Source: an uncultured Bacilli bacterium (lineage in GTDB: Bacteria > Bacillota_I > Bacilli_A > RF39 > UBA660). Taken from it: a stretch of 7,165 bases of DNA. A program made the position numbers and the translations under genes. The notes under the pieces were generated by a model. It was given only the letters and a program-made list of their open reading frames with translations. It searched no databases and was not told where the DNA came from. Positions 1-6,364 of the stretch are shown in pieces (position 1 is the stretch's first letter; every line of letters begins with the position of its first letter). The stretch spans positions 1 to 7,165 of the forward strand of contig CAKPAK010000065.1 in the NCBI GenBank assembly GCA_934132915.1, in the 5' to 3' direction.

Positions 1-477
1 TTGACTTGGTGTAGTCGTGTTATTATTAGGGGCAGAATTGTTATTCGTACTAGAATGATTATTGGTAGTACTACTATTTTCTTTGGTGTTTTCTTCTTTT
101 TTGGTGGTATCATTTTTTTGATTCATCTTAAGGATGTTACTTAGTTCAAAATAGTTTTTATCAAATTTTTTGTCTAATTCTTGTTTTTTAAAGTTCATTA
201 CAATTTGTGTATTATCGTTTTTATCGACAACGGTTACTTTCGTAATTTTTAAGTTTTTATCTAGGTAGACATGTTGTTTGGTTAAGGTTTTATTATTGGG
301 ATAATTTACTCTAGATGTTAATATGTATCCATTTTCAGTTGCTTTAAAGGTTCTATCTTCATCGGTTTTTAAATCGTCAATGATAGAATTTAGTAAATAA
401 ACTTGAGAGTTGTTGTAAGGCCAGTCACTTTGGAATTTGAAACTTTTATTTAAAGACGGGGTTACAACTGATGCCAT
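1..477 (-). pseudogene. C-terminal fragment of a LolA/GerS-like lipoprotein, truncated next to the recombinase gene; runs off the window
   Basis: An open frame of 159 codons runs from an ATG at 477-475 to the window edge with no stop. The first ~110 residues look like the C-terminal half of a LolA-type beta-fold protein of Gram-positive bacteria. Visible signs are TPSLNKSFKFQSDWP near residues 6-20, then a YLLNSIIDDLK helix and alternating short beta-strands up to about FDKNYFEL. After residue ~118 comes a low-complexity Lys/Glu then Asn/Thr/Ser/Pro-rich tail. There is no signal peptide or lipobox, and the homologous-looking sequence begins only a few codons after the ATG, so the N-terminal half is missing. 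The ATG overlaps the recombinase stop (TAATG) and has no Shine-Dalgarno sequence. An in-frame stop lies at 484-486. I infer a gene broken by the recombinase element. LolA-like proteins bind lipidic or hydrophobic ligands outside the membrane, and GerS of Clostridioides is one example. The family call rests on remembered sequence patterns, not a search. Confidence 0.6.
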
Positions 478-489
478 TAAAAGTTACAA
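461..489. repeat. 7-bp direct repeat at the recombinase/lipoprotein junction, candidate attachment-site region
   Basis: GTTACAA occurs at 461-467 and again at 483-489, a 22-bp period. One copy lies in the last codons of the recombinase and the other in the first codons of the truncated lipoprotein fragment, so the pair brackets the junction. It may mark the edge of an attachment site of the serine recombinase. It is short and AT-rich, so chance is quite possible. Confidence 0.2.
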
Positions 490-1988
490 TTCACACGATA
501 ATAAATGTTGATTTTTTTGTCATGAGTGAGGGTAATTTTTTCAATTAAAGTACTTAAGAAGACTTTATCGATTTGGTTATTGACGAAGAATTGAGTTTCT
601 TGATGATTTTCTTCTAACATTCTATTTTTTTCTTCTAATAATTTTATTTCTTGATTTATTTTTTTGCTTTCTGTCTCAATTTTCTCTTTTATTCGAAAGT
701 AATTTTCTTGATTAATTAGTTTTGCTAATTTATCTTCATAAAGAGAATCTAGTTTGATTTGGTTTACTTCTTGTCCTTTCCTTAGAAAAGTTATTCTTTT
801 GTTATTTTTTTCTTTTACTTCATTTAAAACACTTTGGTAGATCGATTGGATGATTTTTTCTTGGTTAACTTTTTTTAAGAGATTTCTTATTTCGTTTAAG
901 ATAAGTTTTTCTAGAGTTTCATATTTGATGCTATGGGTTGTGCAAGCGTTATATTTTTTATATTTTAAATAATAGTTACATTCTCCGTATATGTATTTGT
1001 TTGAGATTTTTCGAAAACTAATTTTATGTCCACATTCCGCACAATAGACAAATCCTTTTAAAAGAAGGTCATTACTATTTTTTTTATACTCATGTAAATT
1101 AGCTTGATACATGGTGTTTGCAAGGAAGAAAAGTTCTTCATCAATAATCTTGGGGCAACTGTTTTCTTTGATAATCCATTCTTCTTTTTTGGTATGAATT
1201 CTTTTTTTGGATTTATAGTTGATTTTCTTACTGCGTCCTTGAGTTAGATTGCCTATGTAAGTTGGGTTGGTTAAAATATCGGTTATCGTTCTTGAAGTCC
1301 AGATACCGAAAAGAGATGATTTGATGCCTCTGTTCATTCCTTTTTGAATACTTGGGATGGGAATGTTATCTTTTGTTAGAGTATTAGCGATAGTGGTAAT
1401 AGAATGATGATTGACAAAGAGATTAAAGATTCTTCTAACGATATTGGCAGATGTTTCTTCGATGACTAATTTGTGCTTATCATAAATATCTTTCTGATAA
1501 CCATAAGGTGCATAAGCGCCAACAAATTCACCTTGTTTTTTCTTAATATAAAGACTGGTTCTAATTTTCTTTGAAATATCTTTTACATACATATCGTTAT
1601 AAGCGCTTTTGAAAAGAAGCATATCATTCTCAGTGTTGTTTGTATCAATATTATCATTAACAGCGATATACCTTACATTATTTTCTGGGAAAAATTTTTC
1701 TACGTAATAGCCAAATTCGATGTGGTCACGTCCTAATCTGGAAGTATCTTTGGTTAAGATGGTATCTATTTTTTTCTTCTTTACATCTTCAATTAATCTT
1801 TTAAAACCTGGTCTTTGAAAAGTGGTGCCAGAGATGCCATCGTCAACATATTCAGCGATAAAATTGAAATGATGTTCTTTGATATAATCCATTAGTATTG
1901 CCCTTTGATTTTTAATGGAACCGCTTTCTTTGTCTTTTTCATCTTCTCTAGAAAGGCGAAGGTATATGCCTACTTTATTCTTCATCAT
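477..1988 (-). CDS. Large serine recombinase (resolvase/integrase family)
   Basis: This 503-residue protein catalyses site-specific DNA strand exchange through a phosphoserine intermediate, moving or excising an element between attP/attB-type sites. The N-terminal resolvase domain (about 5-150) has the catalytic Ser13 in YLRLSRED with Arg11, the DDGISGTTFQRPGF motif (49-62), and DTSRLGRD (81-88) with the arginines that assist catalysis. A recombinase DNA-binding domain follows (about 155-300). A zinc ribbon has Cys316, Cys319, Cys337 and Cys349. A Lys/Glu-rich coiled coil spans about 375-465, and a short C-terminal strand region ends the protein. All expected parts are present and the length suits the family, so it looks intact. 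The start is a tandem ATG-ATG with no good Shine-Dalgarno sequence. A small upstream ORF overlaps it by 14 nt, suggesting translational coupling. Its stop abuts the broken lipoprotein gene, implying that the attachment site lies at its 3' end. No other element genes are visible. Confidence 0.93.
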   Translation of the reverse strand: MMKNKVGIYLRLSREDEKDKESGSIKNQRAILMDYIKEHHFNFIAEYVDDGISGTTFQRPGFKRLIEDVKKKKIDTILTKDTSRLGRDHIEFGYYVEKFFPENNVRYIAVNDNIDTNNTENDMLLFKSAYNDMYVKDISKKIRTSLYIKKKQGEFVGAYAPYGYQKDIYDKHKLVIEETSANIVRRIFNLFVNHHSITTIANTLTKDNIPIPSIQKGMNRGIKSSLFGIWTSRTITDILTNPTYIGNLTQGRSKKINYKSKKRIHTKKEEWIIKENSCPKIIDEELFFLANTMYQANLHEYKKNSNDLLLKGFVYCAECGHKISFRKISNKYIYGECNYYLKYKKYNACTTHSIKYETLEKLILNEIRNLLKKVNQEKIIQSIYQSVLNEVKEKNNKRITFLRKGQEVNQIKLDSLYEDKLAKLINQENYFRIKEKIETESKKINQEIKLLEEKNRMLEENHQETQFFVNNQIDKVFLSTLIEKITLTHDKKINIYYRVNCNF

Positions 1989-2091
1989 AGAAGCGCGTTC
2001 TTATTTTGTTGGTAAAATACTTCGTTAGTACTTCCTCTATGGTTAGAGATAACGTATTGTAATGGTTTATTACTTGATAAGTATTTTCCAT
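1975..2091 (-). CDS. 38-residue hypothetical protein translated ahead of the recombinase
   Basis: A short ORF (begins MENTYQVINHYN, ends TRFYDEE) starts at an ATG preceded by AAAGGGGGA with 7 nt spacing, the strongest ribosome binding site in the window. It ends with TAA 14 nt inside the recombinase gene in another frame. Because the recombinase lacks its own ribosome binding site, the likely role is at least to deliver ribosomes to it. The peptide is predicted largely helical, polar and without a membrane segment or Cys residues. I do not recognise a family. It could be a small recombinase partner or directionality factor, or merely a leader peptide. An alternative frame from the ATG at 2110-2108 also stays open to the recombinase start but has no ribosome binding site, so I prefer this one. 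Confidence 0.5.
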   Translation of the reverse strand: MENTYQVINHYNTLSLTIEEVLTKYFTNKIRTRFYDEE

Positions 2092-2098
2092 AAATAAA

Positions 2099-2107
2099 TC
2101 CCCCTTT
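2099..2107 (-). promoter_or_regulatory. Strong ribosome binding site of the small ORF before the recombinase
   Basis: The minus strand reads AAAGGGGGA, 7 nt before the ATG at 2091-2089. It decides the frame of the 38-residue ORF and is probably the only efficient ribosome entry site of the recombinase transcript. Confidence 0.65.
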
Positions 2108-2122
2108 CATGAAATTTTATGA
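2107..2122. promoter_or_regulatory. Near-perfect 16-bp palindrome upstream of the recombinase unit
   Basis: TCATGAAATTTTATGA pairs at 7 of 8 positions of its dyad, and a perfect 10-bp core (TTTCATGAAA) sits at 2105-2114. It lies between the argS terminator T-tract and the ribosome binding site of the small ORF. The minus strand here also contains TAAAAT, a possible -10, though no convincing -35 is at the right distance. It could be an operator, a recombinase half-site pair, or simply AT-rich symmetry. Confidence 0.25.
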
Positions 2123-2128
2123 GAACTT

Positions 2129-2158
2129 AAAAAAAATAAGTACAAAAAATTGTACTTA
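2129..2158 (-). terminator. Intrinsic terminator of argS
   Basis: On the minus strand a 9-bp perfect stem (TAAGTACAA / TTGTACTTA) with a 4-nt TTTT loop is followed directly by eight T residues. It begins 7 nt after the argS stop codon. The stem is AT-rich, but the T-run and position make it a good factor-independent terminator. It separates argS transcription from the recombinase unit. Confidence 0.8.
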
Positions 2159-2165
2159 CTTTCCG

Positions 2166-3917
2166 TTATATTTTATTGGGAATAGAGATTCCTAAAATAT
2201 TTAATAATGTTTCATTGACCATTAAAACAATTTTAGATAAATATAAGTAGGATTCTTTTAATTCTGCATCAGGGTTGGTTAATATTCTATAATTTGCGTA
2301 TAGGGAATTATACAAGTTCGTTAAATGATATAAATAATCGGTAATTTCACTTAGGGACTTATTGGAAAAACTTTTATTTAATGTATTGGGAAGTTCAAGT
2401 AATTTTAAAATAATTTCTCTTGTTTCATTTTCTTCTATTTTTGAGAAAGTATTTGATTTTTCGCCAGAAAGAGTAGCTTTCTTTAAAAGAGAACGAATTC
2501 TTATCGTGGAATACAAGATATAGACGCCCGTTTTTCCGTTTGTATCACTAAATTTCTGGGGTTCAAAAACATAATCGGTGCTGCGATTAGAAAGTAGATC
2601 AGCATATTTTAAATTTGCAATAGAGATATCTTCGATAATCTGTTCTCTTTCTTTTGCTTCGATTTCTTCATTCATTTGTTTGGCGGTTGATTCTTTAATT
2701 AAATCAATTAGATTAAATAAAGTCATTACTCCCCCATCTCTTGTTTTGAATGGTCGGCCATCGATTCCATTCATCGTTCCGAAACCTAAGAATTTTAATT
2801 TTACATTAGAGGGAGCTATTTTTGATAAGTAAGCCGCGCGAAAAACTTGTTCAAAATGTAATTTTTGACGATTATCAACAACATACCAAATTTCATCGGG
2901 GTTGTATTTTTTTATTCGTTCCCAGATGGTTGCTAAATCTGTTGTTTCATAGGAAATTGAGCCATTAGATTTTTGAAGAAGAACAGGAGGAATTTCTACT
3001 TTGTCCTCTTCTTTTTGGACGTTCATTACGAGTGCGCCTTCACTTTCATAAAGAAGATTTTGGTTGGTTAAGTAGTCTAGTACTTCAGGGATATACGAAT
3101 CAGAATCGCTCTCTCCATTCCAAAGATCGAAAGAAACATTTAACATATCATATATTTTTTTAATTTCTTTTTTAGAAATTTCTACAATTCTTTTCCAAAG
3201 TTCATAATATCCGGTTTCTTTTTGTTGTAGTTTTGCGGTGATTTCTCTGGCTTCTTCTAGGTATTTTTCATCTTCTTTGGCTTTTTGACTGGCAATGGGA
3301 TAGAGTCTTTCTAAATCTTGATTGGTTAGTTCAATTTCTTTTGGATATTCTCCAGAATAATTGGAATCAAAAAATGGCCAATCTGGATGTTGTTTGGATA
3401 ATTCTAAAATAATTAACCCCATGGGTCTTCCCCAGTCGCCAAGATGGACATCACTGATTACTTCATATCCTAGGTATTTGGCTAATCTTTTTAATGATTC
3501 TCCAATGTTTGCACTTCTTAAATGTCCTACGTGAAGGGTTTTTGCTACGTTTGGTCCACCATAATCCATAATAATTTTGTATTTTTTTTCTCTAGAATTC
3601 TTCTTATTTAATTCTTTCATACTTTGAAGACAACTTTTTAAATAAGAATCATTAAATGTCAGATTGATGAAGCCTGGTCCTGCTAAGGAAACACTAGAAT
3701 AAAGGTTGGTTTCTTTTTTTAGGGAATCTACTAATTCTGCGGCGATTTCCCGAGGATTTTTTTGGTATTTTTTGCCAAGAGACATTATTCCGTTGAATTG
3801 ATATTGACCAAGATCTCTTCTTGAAGAAGGAAGAAGTTCAACTGTATCTATTTCATAATTTAATTCGAGCAACTTATTTTTAATTAAATTTTGTTGTTCT
3901 TCTATAAAGTTTATCAT
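2166..3917 (-). CDS. argS: Arginyl-tRNA synthetase
   Basis: This class I synthetase (583 residues) charges tRNA-Arg with arginine using ATP in the cytoplasm. An N-terminal Add-1 tRNA-binding domain (about 1-95, with the LGQYQFNG stretch) precedes the Rossmann catalytic core. The core carries PNVAKTLHVGHLRS with the HIGH motif as HVGH (129-132), the following DVHLGDWGRP, and the ArgRS-type GFGTMNGIDGRPFKTRDGG (to about 396) that stands near the usual KMSKS position. The helical DALR anticodon-binding domain fills about 465-583 and ends in the family-typical LGI..P. I chose the ATG at 3917-3915. An in-frame TTG at 3968 would lie only 2 nt after a perfect -10 hexamer, upstream of the expected transcription start. 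The 5' leader would be about 45 nt, too short for a T-box riboswitch. All domains are intact, so this is probably the housekeeping enzyme. Confidence 0.96.
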   Translation of the reverse strand: MINFIEEQQNLIKNKLLELNYEIDTVELLPSSRRDLGQYQFNGIMSLGKKYQKNPREIAAELVDSLKKETNLYSSVSLAGPGFINLTFNDSYLKSCLQSMKELNKKNSREKKYKIIMDYGGPNVAKTLHVGHLRSANIGESLKRLAKYLGYEVISDVHLGDWGRPMGLIILELSKQHPDWPFFDSNYSGEYPKEIELTNQDLERLYPIASQKAKEDEKYLEEAREITAKLQQKETGYYELWKRIVEISKKEIKKIYDMLNVSFDLWNGESDSDSYIPEVLDYLTNQNLLYESEGALVMNVQKEEDKVEIPPVLLQKSNGSISYETTDLATIWERIKKYNPDEIWYVVDNRQKLHFEQVFRAAYLSKIAPSNVKLKFLGFGTMNGIDGRPFKTRDGGVMTLFNLIDLIKESTAKQMNEEIEAKEREQIIEDISIANLKYADLLSNRSTDYVFEPQKFSDTNGKTGVYILYSTIRIRSLLKKATLSGEKSNTFSKIEENETREIILKLLELPNTLNKSFSNKSLSEITDYLYHLTNLYNSLYANYRILTNPDAELKESYLYLSKIVLMVNETLLNILGISIPNKI

Positions 3918-3969
3918 TTTATCACTACTTTCAAATTGGTTAAAATATTTGTAACATTTTCTTTTCAAT

Positions 3970-3997
3970 ATTATACTGAATAAAAATAGAATGTCAA
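3970..3997 (-). promoter_or_regulatory. Consensus sigma-A promoter of argS
   Basis: The minus strand carries TTGACA (3992-3997), a 16-bp spacer and TATAAT (3970-3975): both hexamers match consensus exactly, with a slightly short spacer. The -35 overlaps the TGA stop of the upstream acyltransferase gene. Transcription should start near 3963, giving argS strong expression independent of the lipid operon, though read-through from that operon is also possible because no terminator lies between them. Confidence 0.85.
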
Positions 3998-4608
3998 CTT
4001 TTGCCTGAATTTTCTTTTAAATTTTCTTTCATTAATTTTTCTACTTCATGATAGAGTTTATCATTTGCCTCCTCTAGAGACATATCTCCTACTTTAAAAG
4101 GTGTTCCATAGCGAACGACTAAATTCTTGCTTCTAAATTTATAGTCGCCCGTTAGGCCAAATGGAACAATAGTTGCGTTCGTTTTCTTCGCCATAGAGAC
4201 GGTGCCAAACTTAAAGGGAAGAAGAAAAATATCTTTGGTTTTATTTCTTGTTCCTTCGGGAAAGAGCCCAATTGCACCATTATTTTTTAGAATTTCCAGA
4301 GCTTGTTCGGTTGCAGCGGTATCTTTAATTTGGCGATTAACGGGAATACAACCAACAAACTTAAAAAACCAAGCTAGACGGCCTTCGAAGTATTCTTTTT
4401 TGGCCATATAATGAATGACACGTTTGGTGGCCATGATGGTTAGGCACTGGTCGTAGACGTGTTTATGGTTTCCTACGATTAGAATGGGTCCGTCTTTGGG
4501 AATGACTTCTTTATTTATGATTTTGGGATGATAGTAAAGATTAAATAATACTCTCATGAGTGGAGTTAGGAGTTTATAACCAAATTCTCCTTTAAATTTT
4601 TTTGACAT
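3994..4608 (-). CDS. plsC: PlsC-family 1-acyl-sn-glycerol-3-phosphate acyltransferase (second copy)
   Basis: This membrane-associated acyltransferase of about 204 residues transfers a fatty acyl group to a lysophospholipid or acylglycerol-phosphate acceptor, probably making phosphatidic acid. The family motifs are complete: NHKHVYD (the HX4D catalytic pair, His48 and Asp53), IPVNR (88-92), FPEGTRN (from 116) and VPFGLTG (from about 148). The N-terminal stretch LLTPLMRVLFNLYY is a hydrophobic, amphipathic segment suited to membrane association. I take the ATG at 4608-4606; a GTG at 4617-4615 would add three residues, and both follow purine-rich sequence. The gene overlaps the end of the fatty-acid ligase gene, which implies an operon and coupled translation. 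Acyl donor (acyl-CoA, acyl-ACP or acyl-phosphate-derived) and acceptor cannot be read from the sequence. It shares the family fold with the acyltransferase at 6365-6940 but differs in length and motif details. Confidence 0.87.
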   Translation of the reverse strand: MSKKFKGEFGYKLLTPLMRVLFNLYYHPKIINKEVIPKDGPILIVGNHKHVYDQCLTIMATKRVIHYMAKKEYFEGRLAWFFKFVGCIPVNRQIKDTAATEQALEILKNNGAIGLFPEGTRNKTKDIFLLPFKFGTVSMAKKTNATIVPFGLTGDYKFRSKNLVVRYGTPFKVGDMSLEEANDKLYHEVEKLMKENLKENSGKS

Positions 4609-6361
4609 TTTCTTCACTCTTTCTTCGTTTATTATTTTCTTCTTGAAGGCGGCGAAAGTCTACTTTTCCAACCATTGTTTTAGGAAGAGACTTTCTAAAT
4701 TCGTATTCGTATATTTTAGAATACTTCGGAAGATTTTGGTCTACTAATTCTTTTAATTCGTTGGTTAGGGTTTCACTTTCTTTATAGCCTTTATTTAGGA
4801 CAATAAAGGCTTTGGGTACTTGTTGTTTGTAAGGATGAGGAATGCCTACTACAGTTGCTTGCATGATAGCGGGATGGGTTTCTAATAGTTCTTCAATTTG
4901 AACGGGATATACGTTATATCCTGATGTTACAATTAATCGTTTTAAGCGACCAGTATACCGAATAAATCCGTTCTCGTTCATTTTTCCTAGGTCTCCAGAA
5001 TGAAGCCAAACGTTTCCATCTTCATGGATGTGTAAGGCAGCATTGGTTTCTTTTTCGTTGTTGTAATAACCTAACATGACATTAGGACCGCTGATACAAA
5101 TTTCTCCTTCGTCTCCATAAGGAGCTTCTTTATCTTCTGGCGAGAATATTCCAACATAACATCCTGGGAAAGGAACGCCAATAGAACCATATTCTGGGAT
5201 ATTTTTAAAACCTAGGGAAATAGCGGCTAAGCACTCGCTCATGCCATATCCTTGAACAATTCTAGTGGTTGCGCCATGGTCTTTTAGAAAAGTATTGATT
5301 CTTTTTTCTAGACTTAAACTTAAGGTATCTCCTCCAGAGATGATATATTTGATATAGTTTAGTTTTAAGGTTGACTCTCTTTCACTTTTCATCATCGCTT
5401 CAAATAAAGTTGGCACACCAATTACGAATTCTGGCTTATGTTTGGTTAAGATTTTATCAAATTCATCGGCTTTAAACTGGGGAATTAAAATACATTCTGC
5501 CCCGACACAAAGAGGGGTATAGACACATACACCTAGTCCAAATCCATGAAAGATTGGCATGATAGATAAGCATTTATCCCCGACAACTAATTCATCGAAA
5601 ACAATTCTAGATTGCTCTACTAGGGTAACAAAGTTGCCGTTAGATAAAACGATGGCTTTAGGTTTTCCGGTGGATCCTCCACTATGAAGCATGACGGCAG
5701 GAGTATTCTTTTTTCCAATATAATGATAATCATTTTGGTAAGTATCTGCATTTTTCATGAATTCATGCCAAGAAATATATTTGCTATTTCTCTTAGGTAA
5801 GAGAGTCTTCTTTCCGGCGGTTAAGTTATAACCAATCTTCATTAAAAACGGCATGGAATCACTAGCCCTTACAATAATAATTTTATAAACTTCTGTATCA
5901 TTCACGATGTCTTTTATTTTTTCATAATCAACATCAATTAAAACCATCATGACACTTCCGGTTTCGGTAAGGTCATTTTTAATTTCGTTCATACTGGCTA
6001 ATGGATGAATCATGTTGGAGATAGCCCCTATTTTATTTAGGGCTAGAAAGGAGATTATGCCTTCTGGGGTGTTGGGCATGCAAATCGTTACCACATCATT
6101 TTTTCTGATTCCATAACTTAAGAATGCTTTAGCGCATAAATCTACTTTAGAGGCTAAATCTTTATAAGTAATTTTTGTTCCAAAATAATCTATAGCGTTA
6201 TGGTTGGGATATTTTTTCATGCTATTTAAGAAGTTATCGTATAATGAAATGTCTGGGATGGATAAATTCATATCTTTTTTCTGATAGTATTTGCTCCAAG
6301 GGGCATTGGGTTTCTTTTTGAAGCCTAAAAAGCGAAAAAATTTCATATCTAAAATACTCAA
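4592..6361 (-). CDS. Long-chain fatty-acid--CoA ligase-like AMP-forming synthetase
   Basis: This ANL-superfamily enzyme (589 residues) activates a carboxylate, probably a long-chain fatty acid, to acyl-adenylate and then to a thioester (CoA or ACP). Motifs appear in order: the phosphate-binding loop HSGGSTGKPK (226-235), MPIFHGFGLG (268-277), GYGMSE (371-376), HSGDLG with Asp457, GRLKRLIVTSGYNVYP (471-486, hinge region) and PKTMVGK with catalytic Lys566. All key residues are present, so it should be active. The N-terminus resembles FadD-like ligases (PWSKYY, then DISLYDNF). The start is TTG at 6361, supported by AAGGA 7 nt upstream; an ATG six codons in (6346) lacks a ribosome binding site. 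It is flanked and contacted by two PlsC acyltransferase genes, suggesting that activated acyl groups feed phospholipid synthesis or repair. It lies in frame with the upstream acyltransferase, separated by TGA TTT. No carrier-protein domain is attached. Confidence 0.9.
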   Translation of the reverse strand: MSILDMKFFRFLGFKKKPNAPWSKYYQKKDMNLSIPDISLYDNFLNSMKKYPNHNAIDYFGTKITYKDLASKVDLCAKAFLSYGIRKNDVVTICMPNTPEGIISFLALNKIGAISNMIHPLASMNEIKNDLTETGSVMMVLIDVDYEKIKDIVNDTEVYKIIIVRASDSMPFLMKIGYNLTAGKKTLLPKRNSKYISWHEFMKNADTYQNDYHYIGKKNTPAVMLHSGGSTGKPKAIVLSNGNFVTLVEQSRIVFDELVVGDKCLSIMPIFHGFGLGVCVYTPLCVGAECILIPQFKADEFDKILTKHKPEFVIGVPTLFEAMMKSERESTLKLNYIKYIISGGDTLSLSLEKRINTFLKDHGATTRIVQGYGMSECLAAISLGFKNIPEYGSIGVPFPGCYVGIFSPEDKEAPYGDEGEICISGPNVMLGYYNNEKETNAALHIHEDGNVWLHSGDLGKMNENGFIRYTGRLKRLIVTSGYNVYPVQIEELLETHPAIMQATVVGIPHPYKQQVPKAFIVLNKGYKESETLTNELKELVDQNLPKYSKIYEYEFRKSLPKTMVGKVDFRRLQEENNKRRKSEENVKKI

Positions 6362-6364
6362 AAA

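Noticed and set aside
1..160. Low-complexity AT-rich stretch at the left edge considered as an intergenic repeat
   Set aside because: It is the Asn/Thr/Ser-rich C-terminal tail of the lipoprotein fragment in an uninterrupted frame, so coding explains it. No CRISPR-like spaced repeats are present.
2578..2832. Open frame on the plus strand inside argS
   Set aside because: It lies wholly antisense to a well-supported gene, has no ribosome binding site or recognisable protein features, and is a shadow of the argS codons.
3940..3957. Five-residue leader peptide (MLQIF) between the argS promoter and start
   Set aside because: It has no ribosome binding site, starts only a few bases after the expected transcript start, contains no Arg codons, and no attenuator hairpin follows.
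4202..4411. Open frame on the plus strand inside the second acyltransferase gene
   Set aside because: Antisense shadow of an intact PlsC-family gene with no independent signals.
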